From assembly GCA_027365475.1 (NCBI GenBank), contig DAHXNI010000002.1, positions 1 through 39,212 of the forward strand: a stretch of 39,212 nucleotides of DNA, read 5' to 3'. Each line of letters begins with the position of its first letter. Positions within the stretch are counted from its first letter, which is position 1. Under the pieces are notes generated by a model. The model did no database searches, was not told where the DNA came from, and saw nothing but the letters and a program-made list of their open reading frames with translations. The position numbers and the translations under genes were made by a program. The stretch comes from Pseudomonadota bacterium (GTDB lineage: Bacteria > Pseudomonadota > Gammaproteobacteria > JAKAQQ01). Shown here piece after piece: positions 1 to 9,169 of the stretch.

Positions 1-2397
1 TTCAGTCGAGTTCATCTGGTCGAACCGGTCGAGTGCGTTGGGCTCGACCGCAGGAATGAGCTTCACAAAATCGCCCAAGGGAACCAAGGTTCCATTACTG
101 GCCGCCACCTGGTAGTGCGCGAGCTGGGACATGTGGAAGCGATCCCGTTGCATCACCTGCGGAATCACGCGATAACTTTCCCCACCGAGACTGAAGTGAT
201 CGATATATCCCCCACTCAAAAGATTGGCCAGTGCAGAACCCGCGTCGCTCATGGTGACCCCCGTCTCCGAGGCCAGGGCCCGGTTGACTTTGATCTCATA
301 CTGCGGATCGTCGTACTTGAGGGTCGTATCCGCATAGGCGAAAAGCCCGCTTCTCAGTGCCGCCGCCTTCAGCCGATTCGCAACCCGATAGAGCGCCGGA
401 TAGCTGTGGGTCGTCGTGATTTCGAGCTCGACCGGTGCCCCACCGCCGGTCCCCGGAAGAGAGGGCGGCAGAAGCGCAAATCCATTGATGCCAGCGAGAT
501 TGGAGACGGCCTGCTGGATCTTCGGCTGGATTTCCTGGGCACTCAGGCTGCGTGCACTTCTCGACCGAAGGGTCACACCCGCAAAAAGCGAGTTCCCGCC
601 GCCAAATCCCGCGCCCATGAAATAATGCTCAACACCCGGGATCTTTTCAAAGATCCCCTTCAGGGACTGGAGATAGCCATCGAGGTAGCCGAGTGTGGCC
701 GTCTCGCTGCCGCTCGCCTGAACGAATACGATACCCTGATCCTCAGTCGGCGCGAGTTCATGATGCGCCCCCTGGTAAAGCATCCAGAGACTGCCCAGGA
801 TCACCAGTCCCACAACGCCTGCCACCCAACGCACCTCAAGGGCACCATGAAGCGCATGCCCGTAGATTGCGCGGATTTTTTCAAACAGCCGGTCAAGCGC
901 TTTAGCAAAGGGAGCCTCAGTACGGGACTGTCTGAGGAGCTTGGAGCACATCATCGGAGAGAGCGTAAGAGCCAGAAACCCGGAGATGAGGACGGCTCCC
1001 GCAAGCGTGAAGGCAAACTCCCGGAACAGGCTTCCGGTGATGCCGGTGAGAAACCCGATGGGTGCATAGACGGCTGCAAGTGTCAGGGTCATCCCGATCA
1101 CCGGACCGCCGATCTCCCGCCCACCGATCAGGGCCGCCTGGAGCGGGGCATGACCCTCCTCGATATGACGGTGGATATTTTCGACGACCACTATGGCATC
1201 ATCCACAACCAGCCCAATCGCGAGAACCAGGGCCAAAAGCGTGAGCAGGTTAAGCGTATAGCCGAGAACCCACATCAGGAACACAACTCCGATCAAAGAC
1301 AGAGGAATCGTGACGACGGGGATCAGGACGGCTCGTGCTGAACCCAGAAACAGGAAGATGACGGCGATGACGATCAGTGCCGCCTCGAGGATGGTCACCA
1401 GCACGTCATGGATCGCGCTCCGTATGAACTGGCTTGCGTCAAACGCGATGGCCACATGCATCGAAGGCGGAAGTTCTGAACGGATGGCGGGAATCAGCTG
1501 GCGGATATCCGTCGCCACCGTCAGCGGATTGGCGTTAGGCGCCGTATTGATCGCAATGGCTACGGCACGACGCCCGTCAAAAATAAATCGTCCGTTATCG
1601 TTCTCAGCGCTCAACTGGACGCGTCCGAGTTCCCCCAGCCGAACAAGCTCGTGTCCGGACTGCAGCACCACCAGACGTTCGAACTGCCGGACGGTATGCA
1701 ACCCTGTTTCGGCATTCACATTGATTGCGATGTGACGGGATTTTGTCCGTCCCACAGCGGCAATGTAGTTATTGGCCGCAATCGCATCGACCACCTGGGC
1801 AGGCGTCAGGTGATAGGCCGCGAGCCGATTGGGATCCAGCCAGATCCGCATGGCAAACGGGGATCCCAGAATCGAAGCCTGTGCAATCCCGTTGACCGAT
1901 TCCAGTTGTGGCTGGACCACCCGTGTGAGGTAGTCCGCAATCTCAGGCTGGGTCATGTGATGGCTGTAGAAACTGAGGTACATGAGCGAGGTGCGTTCAC
2001 CGGTCGAGACTTGGATGACCGGAGACTGGCTGGCCCGGGGCAGAACATTGCGGACTTGGTTCACAGCTGCCGTGATCTCGGTCAACGCCTTGTTGGCACT
2101 GTAGTTGAGATGCATGTGGGCGCTGATGGAACTCGACCCCTGGCTGCTCGAGGAGGTGAGATAGGCAATCCCCTGTGTGGCCGCAATCGCCCGCTCGAGG
2201 GGAGTCGTGACAAATCCCTGCATAAGCTGTGCACTCGCACCCGGATAGGCTGTACTCACATTGACCACGGTGGTTTTGGTTTTGGGATACTGGCGCAGAC
2301 CGATTTCGAAAATGGAACGGAATCCCAAGAAAAAAATCAGCAGCGCCAAAACAGACGCCAAGACGGGCCGTTCAATAAAATAATCGGTCCATTTCAT
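1..2397 (-). CDS. RND-family efflux permease (HAE1/AcrB-like), 3' end outside window
   Basis: Inner-membrane proton-driven pump of the RND superfamily. The first 799 residues are present with no in-frame stop; AcrB-type pumps have about 1030-1050, so roughly the last quarter lies off the left edge. It starts MKWTDYFIERPVLASVLALL, the usual first transmembrane segment, and carries the proton-relay pair Asp399-Asp400 in the segment around LVVDDAIVVVENIH (AcrB Asp407/408). A large periplasmic loop precedes it and a second (starting about LYQGAHHELAPTEDQGIVF) follows. The ATG overlaps the TGA of the adaptor gene by 4 bp (ATGA), indicating translational coupling. Substrate cannot be told; the HAE1 rather than HME (metal) type is inferred from the motif set. 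Whether an outer-membrane factor gene follows is not visible. Confidence 0.93.
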   Translation of the reverse strand, partial: MKWTDYFIERPVLASVLALLIFFLGFRSIFEIGLRQYPKTKTTVVNVSTAYPGASAQLMQGFVTTPLERAIAATQGIAYLTSSSSQGSSSISAHMHLNYSANKALTEITAAVNQVRNVLPRASQSPVIQVSTGERTSLMYLSFYSHHMTQPEIADYLTRVVQPQLESVNGIAQASILGSPFAMRIWLDPNRLAAYHLTPAQVVDAIAANNYIAAVGRTKSRHIAINVNAETGLHTVRQFERLVVLQSGHELVRLGELGRVQLSAENDNGRFIFDGRRAVAIAINTAPNANPLTVATDIRQLIPAIRSELPPSMHVAIAFDASQFIRSAIHDVLVTILEAALIVIAVIFLFLGSARAVLIPVVTIPLSLIGVVFLMWVLGYTLNLLTLLALVLAIGLVVDDAIVVVENIHRHIEEGHAPLQAALIGGREIGGPVIGMTLTLAAVYAPIGFLTGITGSLFREFAFTLAGAVLISGFLALTLSPMMCSKLLRQSRTEAPFAKALDRLFEKIRAIYGHALHGALEVRWVAGVVGLVILGSLWMLYQGAHHELAPTEDQGIVFVQASGSETATLGYLDGYLQSLKGIFEKIPGVEHYFMGAGFGGGNSLFAGVTLRSRSARSLSAQEIQPKIQQAVSNLAGINGFALLPPSLPGTGGGAPVELEITTTHSYPALYRVANRLKAAALRSGLFAYADTTLKYDDPQYEIKVNRALASETGVTMSDAGSALANLLSGGYIDHFSLGGESYRVIPQVMQRDRFHMSQLAHYQVAASNGTLVPLGDFVKLIPAVEPNALDRFDQMNSTE

Positions 2398-3542
2398 GGG
2401 TGCGGACGACCGGGGTTGCCCGTGATCAGCGGGATGGCGTTATTGACACGGATGCGGGCACCCGCATGGAGCTTGACCTGACCCTGTGTCACCACCACCA
2501 TCCCGGGTTTGAGACCAGTATCGATTGAAACCCAGGATCCGTGACTGGAACCCGGCTTGACAAAAACCTCCCGCACTGTGGGAAGAGGCATCAGACCGGG
2601 CTTTCCGGGATCGGTTGCCGTCTTGGGTGGGGAAACCACCCAAACCGTATCCCCATAGAGGCTGTAACTCAGGGCGATCCGGGGTATCGCCAGAACCCGG
2701 TAGTGTCTGCGACTCAAAACCCGAACGCGGCCGAACATGCCAGGTCTCAGGCGTTGCTTCCGGTTGGGCACGATAGCCAGGGCGTGGATCAGGCGTGTGG
2801 TCGGGTTGACCGTCGGTGCGATCGCTTTGAGGCGGCCTGTGAAGCGGTGTCCGGGGTAGGCCGGGACCTCAAGCGCGATTTCCTGCCCGAGATGAAGATC
2901 GGGAAAATCCTGCTCGGGCAGGCGAAACGAGACATAAAGCGGCGTGAGACGGGTGAGCGAGACCACCGCTGTTCCGGCAGTGAGATACTGACCGAGATTC
3001 ACGAGACGGATGCCCAGGAACCCGCTGAAAGGAGCCTGGATCGACATTTTGGCCACAACCGCCGCCTCAGATTGGGCCTGTGCACGCGCCGTGCGATAGG
3101 CGGCATGGGCAAGATCGTAGGCCGAACGGGCTGCGAGATTCTGGGCCAGAAGCTCCTTCTGGCGCTGGAACTGGATCCGGTCCAGCACAGCCGTTGCCCG
3201 GAGCGCCTGGAGCGTAGCGCGTTCCTCCGCATCGTCCAGTTGTAGCAGGCGCGTCCCCCGTCGAACAAACTGTCCGGAATGGAAAAAAATCCCGGTGACC
3301 TTTCCGGCAAGTTCAGGAGACAAGGTGACGGTCTGGACGGCTTCCAGGTTCCCAACTGCCAGGAGGGTATGACGCCAGAGAAGACGTCGCACCGGGCTCG
3401 TGGCGACCACGACCGGGGGGGGCACGAAATGCTGGTAGAAAGATGCCACCATCTGATCGCGATAAACGTTAAACCCCCACAATGCACCGAAGAGGAGCAC
3501 GACCACGGACAGCACGATGATGGGAATGCGTTTGTGTTTCAT
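2394..3542 (-). CDS. RND efflux periplasmic adaptor (membrane fusion protein)
   Basis: Periplasmic adaptor linking the RND pump encoded immediately downstream to an outer-membrane channel. About 382 aa: an N-terminal membrane anchor (IIVLSVVVLLFGALWGF, roughly residues 7-25), a lipoyl-like half motif (AGKVTGIFFHSGQFVRRG), an alpha-helical hairpin, the second lipoyl half (QAPFSGFLGIRLVNLGQYL), then beta-barrel and membrane-proximal domains (RPGMFGRVRV). I choose ATG at 3542 because AAAGG lies 9 nt upstream; a TTG nine bases earlier is the alternative. First gene of the operon: its stop overlaps the start of the permease. AcrA/MdtA type by motif; no cognate regulator gene is adjacent. Confidence 0.92.
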   Translation of the reverse strand: MKHKRIPIIVLSVVVLLFGALWGFNVYRDQMVASFYQHFVPPPVVVATSPVRRLLWRHTLLAVGNLEAVQTVTLSPELAGKVTGIFFHSGQFVRRGTRLLQLDDAEERATLQALRATAVLDRIQFQRQKELLAQNLAARSAYDLAHAAYRTARAQAQSEAAVVAKMSIQAPFSGFLGIRLVNLGQYLTAGTAVVSLTRLTPLYVSFRLPEQDFPDLHLGQEIALEVPAYPGHRFTGRLKAIAPTVNPTTRLIHALAIVPNRKQRLRPGMFGRVRVLSRRHYRVLAIPRIALSYSLYGDTVWVVSPPKTATDPGKPGLMPLPTVREVFVKPGSSHGSWVSIDTGLKPGMVVVTQGQVKLHAGARIRVNNAIPLITGNPGRPHP

Positions 3543-3583
3543 GATCGACAACCTTTGGAACGAGAGGAGGTTGGTATACGCAC

Positions 3584-3608
3584 TTTAGTATAGTACTATA
3601 TCAGTATA
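3584..3608 (-). promoter_or_regulatory. AT-rich promoter/operator region of the RND operon
   Basis: Upstream of the adaptor gene the minus strand has two TATACT hexamers (3608-3603 and 3592-3587) spaced 16 bp, either of which could be a -10 box; no good -35 is evident. Between and overlapping them is a perfect 12-bp palindrome, TATAGTACTATA (3589-3600), suited to binding a dimeric repressor such as a TetR or MarR type. The operator role is inference. Confidence 0.4.
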
Positions 3609-3655
3609 TCACATATCTCCCTGTATTTCCTCAGCACGTGAGTGCTCGAAAAGAT

Positions 3656-4102
3656 TCAATTCCCGAGCAACCGTTCCAGGAGCTTTTCGTGGTGCCTGAT
3701 CCGGAACTCCGCATGAACGCGCGCTTCGATCCGTCGATTCGTATCCACGACCCAACTCACGCGCAAAGGCCACTGGATGACGGGTAGAAGACATCCATAC
3801 AGGCAAAACAGCAGACGCTTTTCGTCACAAAGCAGCCTCAGCGAAAGACCATAACGTTGCTTGAAAAGTTCATGGCGAGCACCTGGATCGGGACTCACAC
3901 CGACGAGCACCCAGCCTCGATCGGCAAGTTCTAGACGCAAAGCATCGAGGCGGCAGATTTCGCGCGTGCAGATCGGGGTGAAATCCCCCGGGTAGAAACA
4001 GATGATCGTGCCGCGTGAACCGCCATCCCGGCTCAGGCGAAAGGGGCGCCCCGTCTCGTCCGCAGACTCGAAATCGGGAGCTTCCATCCCGATTTTCAGC
4101 AT
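3656..4102 (-). CDS. Peroxiredoxin, PrxQ/BCP type
   Basis: Thiol-dependent peroxidase of the AhpC/TSA superfamily, expected to reduce H2O2 and organic hydroperoxides in the cytosol with thioredoxin as donor. From ATG 4102 it is 148 aa. The peroxidatic motif PGDFTPICT places the catalytic cysteine at residue 45, with a second cysteine at residue 50, the same C45/C50 pair as E. coli BCP, so an atypical two-cysteine mechanism in one helix is predicted. An in-frame ATG at 4114 and longer forms to 4231 exist; homology begins at MLKIGMEAPDF, which supports 4102. It is transcribed away from metG across a 137-bp gap and toward the RND operon. Confidence 0.88.
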   Translation of the reverse strand: MLKIGMEAPDFESADETGRPFRLSRDGGSRGTIICFYPGDFTPICTREICRLDALRLELADRGWVLVGVSPDPGARHELFKQRYGLSLRLLCDEKRLLFCLYGCLLPVIQWPLRVSWVVDTNRRIEARVHAEFRIRHHEKLLERLLGN

Positions 4103-4239
4103 GGGTTCACCCATCCGGTTCGACGTGCGATTCGAGATGCCCCATCGCGTGATCCATGGACCCCAAACCCATCTGGAATCATGGCCAATGGTTGTGACAC
4201 GGTCCTGTTCAGCGATCGTGCCCGCAAACACGGTATCCT

Positions 4240-6273
4240 ATGCGTAAAGGTTCTCCCATCGGATCGTCGACCCGCCTCGTGTCCAGCCCGCGCGAACTGC
4301 TTGTCACCACCGCGCTTCCGTACGCCAACGGACCACTTCATCTCGGGCACCTCCTCGAATCCATCCAAGCCGACATCTGGGTTCGTTCCCTGCGCCTTGC
4401 GGGACACCGCGTGAGCTTTGTCTGCGCGGATGACGCCCACGGGACGCCCATCATGCTCAAGGCCGAGACTGAGGGAATCCGGCCAGAGACCCTGATTGAG
4501 CGCATGCAAGCCGAACATGAACGGGATTTGGGGCGTTTTACCATATCGTTTGATCATTACCATACCACCCATTCTCCTGAAAATCAGGAACTCGTGCTGG
4601 CGTTCTATCGCCACCTCGAACAGGGGGGGCACCTCTGCATCCGAACGATCCGGCAGATGTACGACCCCAAAGCGCGCCTGTTCCTGCCGGATCGGTACAT
4701 CCGAGGGGCCTGCCCGCGCTGCAAAGCCCCCGACCAGTACGGAGACAGCTGCGAGAACTGCGGTGCAAGTTATGACCCGACGGATCTCATCGACCCGCGC
4801 TCCAGCTTGACCGGTCTTCCGCCCGAAGCCCGCGAAACCGAGCACGTCTTCGTGCGACTTGAGGATTTCAAGGATCTTTTGCAAACGTTCGTCCACCAGG
4901 GTCAACTGGACCGGGGCGTTCAGCGCAAACTGGACGAGTGGCTCGCCTCCGGACTCAAGGACTGGGACATTACACGTGACGCACCCTATTTCGGGTTTCC
5001 GATCCCCAACCGGCCGGAACAGTACTTCTACGTCTGGTTGGATGCTCCGATCGGTTATCTCGCAAGCTTCAAATGGCTTGCGCACAAACACCCCGAACTC
5101 GATTTCGGGCACTACCTCAAGAAGGACTCACCCACCGAGCTCTATCATTTCATCGGGAAAGACATCATCTACTTCCACGGGCTCTTCTGGCCAGCCCTCC
5201 TCGCAGCATCGAACTTCAGGTTACCCACCAGCCTCTGGGTGCATGGTTTCCTCACCGTGGGAGGTCAGAAGATGTCGAAGTCGCGTGGCACCTTTCTCAC
5301 TGCCTGTGAGTTTGCTGAACGCTTTCCACCTGAGGCCCTGCGGTATTACTTCGCACTCAAGCTGGGCGCTGGGATCGAGGACATCGACCTCAATCTTGAT
5401 GATCTCATCCAGCGCTTCAACGGCGATCTGGTCGGGAAACTGGTCAATCTCGCAGCCCGATCCGCCCCGTTCCTCGGGCGGGGAAGCATCGGGCACCTTT
5501 CTGCCACTCTTCCCGAACCGGAACTCTATGCAGCCTTCCTGCGCGAACGGGAAGCGATCGTGGCAGCCTACGAAGCGCGGGAATATGCGGGTGCGCTCCG
5601 TCTGATCCTCGATCTCGCCGACCGCGCGAACCAGTATTTTGCGAATGCGGCCCCCTGGAAGGTGGCCCAAACCGATCCGGAACAGGCCCGCGCCACGGCC
5701 ACCCAGACCCTCAACTTTTTCCGCCTGCTTGCGGGCTATCTCAAACCGGTTCTCCCGGATCTCACCCAACGGATTGAATCCTGGCTGGATGCCCCGATAA
5801 CCCACTGGAGCGAGTTGGACGACCCTCTGCTCGACCGTCCGATTGCTCCCTATGCGCCACTGTTGACCCGTCTGCCGACCCGATCAAACCCACCCAGCCT
5901 GCCGCCATCCACCACCGCCGAGGACACTGCCGTGACTGACATCAAAGAAACGATCGACATGGATTGCTTCAATCGCCTGGATCTCCGCGTGGCGCGTATT
6001 CTCACCGCCGAGCGGGTTGAAGGATCCCAAAAACTCATTCGGCTCACGGTCTCGCTCGGCACCGAGGAACGGACCGTCTTTGCCGGCATCCAGGCTCATT
6101 ATGCTCCCGAGGATCTGGTCGGCCGACTCACCGTCGTGGTCGCGAACCTCGCTCCACGCAAAATGCGATTCGGCACGTCCGAGGCGATGGTTCTTGCAGC
6201 CAATGATGGGACAACCGGTCCTTTTCTGCTCGCACCCGATGCGGGTGCGGAAGCGGGTATGATCGTCCGCTGA
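4240..6273 (+). CDS. metG: Methionine--tRNA ligase
   Basis: Cytosolic class I synthetase that charges tRNA-Met with methionine, for initiation and elongation. 677 aa, like the E. coli enzyme. Visible are the HIGH signature in ALPYANGPLHLGH (about residues 25-37), a four-cysteine zinc knuckle (CPRCKAP...CENC, about 155-173), the KMSKS loop (GGQKMSKSRGTF, about 345) and a C-terminal EMAP/tRNA-binding domain (DLRVARILTAERVEGSQKL), which dimeric MetG enzymes carry. ATG 4240 has no clear Shine-Dalgarno and a TATCCT hexamer sits directly before it; a GTG at 4279 is a possible alternative start. Downstream genes follow at 3 bp and then with overlap, making an apparent metG-rnfB-like-nth operon. Confidence 0.97.
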   Translation: MRKGSPIGSSTRLVSSPRELLVTTALPYANGPLHLGHLLESIQADIWVRSLRLAGHRVSFVCADDAHGTPIMLKAETEGIRPETLIERMQAEHERDLGRFTISFDHYHTTHSPENQELVLAFYRHLEQGGHLCIRTIRQMYDPKARLFLPDRYIRGACPRCKAPDQYGDSCENCGASYDPTDLIDPRSSLTGLPPEARETEHVFVRLEDFKDLLQTFVHQGQLDRGVQRKLDEWLASGLKDWDITRDAPYFGFPIPNRPEQYFYVWLDAPIGYLASFKWLAHKHPELDFGHYLKKDSPTELYHFIGKDIIYFHGLFWPALLAASNFRLPTSLWVHGFLTVGGQKMSKSRGTFLTACEFAERFPPEALRYYFALKLGAGIEDIDLNLDDLIQRFNGDLVGKLVNLAARSAPFLGRGSIGHLSATLPEPELYAAFLREREAIVAAYEAREYAGALRLILDLADRANQYFANAAPWKVAQTDPEQARATATQTLNFFRLLAGYLKPVLPDLTQRIESWLDAPITHWSELDDPLLDRPIAPYAPLLTRLPTRSNPPSLPPSTTAEDTAVTDIKETIDMDCFNRLDLRVARILTAERVEGSQKLIRLTVSLGTEERTVFAGIQAHYAPEDLVGRLTVVVANLAPRKMRFGTSEAMVLAANDGTTGPFLLAPDAGAEAGMIVR

Positions 6274-6276
6274 ACC

Positions 6277-6921
6277 ATGATCGACGCCGCGATCCTCGAT
6301 GAGGGGCTTCCGCAGCTCCAGTGCCGCCAGTGCGGTTATGCGGGCTGCGCACCCTATGCCGAGGCGATGGCACGCTTTGAGGCACCGATCAATCTCTGCA
6401 GACCCGGTGGGGGCGAAACACTCGCTGCTCTGGCTGAAATCATGGGGCTCAACCCGCTAGAGTATGCGGAACCTCACCCCGATCCCCCGCAACTCGCCAG
6501 AATCGACTCCGCTTCCTGTATCGGCTGCACACGCTGTCTTGCGGCCTGCCCCGTCGATGCGATCATGGGTGCACGCAATTTTCTCCACGAGATACTGCCC
6601 AGCGAGTGTACCGGTTGCGGCCTTTGCATTGATCCCTGCCCCACCAACTGCATCCGGCTCGTGCCGTTAGCCGAACCCACACAAGCGGGAACCGAACCCC
6701 GCCTTAGCTCTCCTCACTCGAAACTGCATTCACCCGAGACCCGCGCCAGACTGCGTCAGCGCTACCAGAGACACGTGGACCGTTTCCATCGAGCGTTGTC
6801 ATCCTGCACATCTGGATCAACCGATGCAGAACGGCTTCAGGAGATCCGGACGATTGTCCAAAACCGGCAGAAACGACAAACGCGAGAGGGCCCGAACCGC
6901 GACTGTCCTACCCCGTTGTGA
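6277..6921 (+). CDS. Soluble RnfB-like iron-sulfur protein
   Basis: Member of the RnfB/RsxB family of electron carriers. Residues 14-45 form the Fe-S (4Fe-4S) domain with CRQCGYAGC and a further Cys in NLCRPGGG; two bacterial ferredoxin motifs follow (CIGCTRCLAACPVDAI and CTGCGLCIDPCPTNCI). True RnfB has an N-terminal hydrophobic anchor before the first cluster; here the Fe-S domain begins almost at the start codon, so the product should be soluble. No other rnf gene is in the window, so it is an orphan. The C-terminal ~75 residues are charged and basic without recognised motifs. It starts 3 bp after metG and its TGA overlaps the nth start. Similar metG/rnfB-like/nth neighbourhoods occur in other proteobacteria; the redox partner is unknown. 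Confidence 0.85.
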   Translation: MIDAAILDEGLPQLQCRQCGYAGCAPYAEAMARFEAPINLCRPGGGETLAALAEIMGLNPLEYAEPHPDPPQLARIDSASCIGCTRCLAACPVDAIMGARNFLHEILPSECTGCGLCIDPCPTNCIRLVPLAEPTQAGTEPRLSSPHSKLHSPETRARLRQRYQRHVDRFHRALSSCTSGSTDAERLQEIRTIVQNRQKRQTREGPNRDCPTPL

Positions 6922-7619
6922 CCCGCATGAAACCTCCCCCGGCATCGCACGCTTGGTCGCGCAGGCGTGCGAATGCTTTTTTTGCATGCCTTGAACGTAT
7001 CTGTCCCAATCCAGTCACGGAACTCCGCTACGAAACCCCTTTCCAGCTGCTCGCAGCCGTGCTCCTTTCCGCCCAGTCGACCGACCGCGAAGTCAATCGC
7101 GCAACCGAAAAACTCTTTCAGATTGCGCCCACACCCAAAGCGCTGATTGCGCTCGGAACCGATCGACTGGAGACCCATCTCAGGCGTCTCGGTCTTTATC
7201 GGCGCAAGACCCGGCATCTTCTGGCCAGCTGTCAGCTGCTCATCGAACGGTTCGACGGCGAGATCCCTTCGCGTCGGGAAGATCTAGAGCAGCTGCCCGG
7301 TATCGGGCGCAAAAGCGCCAATGTGATTTTGAATGCCCTCTATGGCGCACCTACCATAGCAGTCGATACACACGTGTTCCGTGTCGCGAACCGGACGGGT
7401 CTCGCTCCCGGGAACACCCCCCATGCGGTCGAAAAGAGGCTCCATGAAACCGTACCCGAGCGCTACCAGACCCGCGCCCATCACTGGCTTGTCCTGCACG
7501 GGCGTTACGTTTGTCGTGCGCGAACTCCGCGCTGCCCAGAGTGTGTCGTGAGCCATCTGTGTACCTTCACCGATAAGACGCCCCGTCCTTCACGCCCTCC
7601 TCCTGATCAACCTGACTGA
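6918..7619 (+). CDS. nth: Endonuclease III (DNA glycosylase/AP lyase)
   Basis: Bifunctional base-excision repair enzyme that removes oxidised pyrimidines and cleaves the abasic site. 233 aa from GTG 6918, which overlaps the TGA of the preceding gene (GTGA); ATG 6927 is an alternative. The helix-hairpin-helix LPGIGRKSANVIL carries the catalytic Lys, followed by the catalytic Asp in IAVDTHVFRV. The C-terminal cysteines in CRARTPRCPECVVSHLC have exactly the C-x6-C-x2-C-x5-C spacing of the 4Fe-4S cluster in E. coli Nth. The protein is slightly longer than the 211-aa E. coli enzyme at both ends. Confidence 0.96.
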   Translation: MTRMKPPPASHAWSRRRANAFFACLERICPNPVTELRYETPFQLLAAVLLSAQSTDREVNRATEKLFQIAPTPKALIALGTDRLETHLRRLGLYRRKTRHLLASCQLLIERFDGEIPSRREDLEQLPGIGRKSANVILNALYGAPTIAVDTHVFRVANRTGLAPGNTPHAVEKRLHETVPERYQTRAHHWLVLHGRYVCRARTPRCPECVVSHLCTFTDKTPRPSRPPPDQPD

Positions 7620-7635
7620 GACACCTGCCTTTCGC

Positions 7636-8484
7636 TCAGGCACGAATGCGCATGGAAAGATCGATCGCCTGTACATGCTTGGTCAGGGCACCGATCGAGA
7701 TGAAATCCACGCCTGCTTCGGCAACCGCGCGGACCTCGGAAAGATCCATGCCACCCGATACTTCGAGCCGGGCTCTCCCCCGCGTCTCGACCACGGCCAC
7801 GCGGATATCTGCGAGCGAGAAATTATCCAGCAGAACCCAGGTTGCGCCAGCCTCAAGTGCCTGTGCAAGCTGACCGAGATTCTCGACCTCGATCACGATA
7901 GGGATCGGTGCATGGGAAAACGCTCGGGCCAAAGCTTCAGCCACATCCCCCACGCAGGCGAGGTGGTTCTCTTTGATCAAGACGGCGTCATAAAGCCCAT
8001 GCCGGTGATTGGTGGCCCCACCGATGCGGGTCGCATATTTCTGGGCGGACCGTAGCCCTGGAAGGGTCTTGCGCGTATCCAGAATCCGGCACCGGGTTCC
8101 CGCCACTTGCTCAACGTATCGGCGCGTCACGGTCGCGGTTCCGGACAAAAGCTGGAGAAAATTGAGAGCTGTCCGCTCACCCGTCACGAGCGCCCGGGCT
8201 GAACCTTCGAATTCAACCAGTCGGGTCTCTGCCTGACTGTACTCGCCCTCTCGCACAAGCCAAGTGAAACGAACCCCAGGATCGAGACTCCGGAAACACG
8301 CTTCAAACCATGGAACACCTGCGATGACCGCGGGTTCACGGACGAATACCGAGGCAACCGCCTGCTGCCCGGACGCGATCAGCCACTGAGCGGTGATGTC
8401 ACCGGACCCCATGTCTTCGGCGAGCGCACGGCTCACGACCTCGGGAAGGTCGCGGGGAACTTCAATCACAGAAGATGCCATCAT
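7636..8484 (-). CDS. nadC: Nicotinate-nucleotide pyrophosphorylase (carboxylating)
   Basis: Quinolinate phosphoribosyltransferase: turns quinolinate and PRPP into nicotinate mononucleotide in de novo NAD synthesis. 282 aa, normal family length. Hallmarks: the N-terminal AEDMGSGDITAQWL, GERTALNFLQLLSGTAT, the phosphoribosyl-binding DTRKTLPGLRSAQKYA, the KENHLA loop and C-terminal VSGGMDLSEVRAVAEAGVDFISIGALTK. Two adjacent ATG codons (8484 and 8481) could start it. It converges on nth with only 16 bp between stops and no obvious terminator; a TATAAT sits 44 bp upstream of the start. Confidence 0.96.
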   Translation of the reverse strand: MMASSVIEVPRDLPEVVSRALAEDMGSGDITAQWLIASGQQAVASVFVREPAVIAGVPWFEACFRSLDPGVRFTWLVREGEYSQAETRLVEFEGSARALVTGERTALNFLQLLSGTATVTRRYVEQVAGTRCRILDTRKTLPGLRSAQKYATRIGGATNHRHGLYDAVLIKENHLACVGDVAEALARAFSHAPIPIVIEVENLGQLAQALEAGATWVLLDNFSLADIRVAVVETRGRARLEVSGGMDLSEVRAVAEAGVDFISIGALTKHVQAIDLSMRIRA

Positions 8485-8527
8485 CTAAGGGGTATCCCTG
8501 AATGCGTGTGGATGCTGCCAGGCCGTT

Positions 8528-8533
8528 ATTATA
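8528..8533 (-). promoter_or_regulatory. Probable -10 element of nadC
   Basis: A perfect TATAAT on the minus strand, 44 bp before the nadC start codon. No convincing -35 lies at 16-18 bp upstream, so only the -10 is claimed. Confidence 0.4.
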
Positions 8534-8658
8534 AGGGCTCGGATCCCGGACACTCGCAGCTTCCTCGAAACACTTCAGAGTTCTCGGATACAGCCCTGCA
8601 TTTTAAATTTTGCAGCGGCAGGCTGCCAACTACCGGATGAAACTGCACTTGTGTCCAC

Positions 8659-8898
8659 TCATCCTTGTCTAATTTCAACCTGTTTCAGACGCCCAGCTAT
8701 GCCTCGTTTGATCGAGACGGCAGATTTTGCACAATGGAAATGTTGGGCGACCAGCGCGATCAGTTCTCTATTGGCCTTGCCTTCGACTGGAGGGGATTTC
8801 AGTCGTGCCAGCCAGGGGCTGCCATCGTCCGATTCCGAGAGAGCGGAGGTTGGAGAGTTGGGTTTGACCTGGATGAGGATGGTCTTGGGTGTACCCAT
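8659..8898 (-). CDS. DUF167 (YggU-family) protein
   Basis: Small conserved protein of 79 aa, the normal size for the YggU/DUF167 family. Matches the family pattern: an opening ILIQVKPNS strand, the hallmark LKSPPVEGKANRELIALVAQHF, and KSAVSIKRGIAGRLKQVEI at the end. Molecular function is not established for the family. It lies upstream of nadC on the same strand with about 175 bp between, a gap containing the nadC -10. The family's frequent neighbours (proC, yggT) are not seen. Confidence 0.85.
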   Translation of the reverse strand: MGTPKTILIQVKPNSPTSALSESDDGSPWLARLKSPPVEGKANRELIALVAQHFHCAKSAVSIKRGIAGRLKQVEIRQG

Positions 8899-9169
8899 CC
8901 GTGCATTCTATCCGCCGCCAGCTTGAAGCAGGCGACTCAACCAATCTCCGCGAGAATCCCCTCAGTTTTAGCCATGGGGAGGTTTAGCAGTTTGATGACA
9001 GCATCAGCAAGCGGGCCCGAGCCTAGAGGATTTGGGGTGTCCCAGTGGCACCGGTTGCCCCAGAAGGCAGGGAACGCTAGACTAAACCGTTGGGTTGAGC
9101 GAGTGGATAAGTCACTCTCCCGATCCCGCCACTTCACCCACCTCAGGTCTTCCGACGGAGGAACGCTCC

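Noticed and set aside
115-1341. 408-codon plus-strand frame opposite the RND permease.
   Set aside because: The minus strand encodes an unmistakable RND pump; the plus-strand translation has no domain pattern.
3633-3646. Terminator after the peroxiredoxin gene (AGCAC-GTGA-GTGCT).
   Set aside because: Only a 5-bp stem and no T-run follows.
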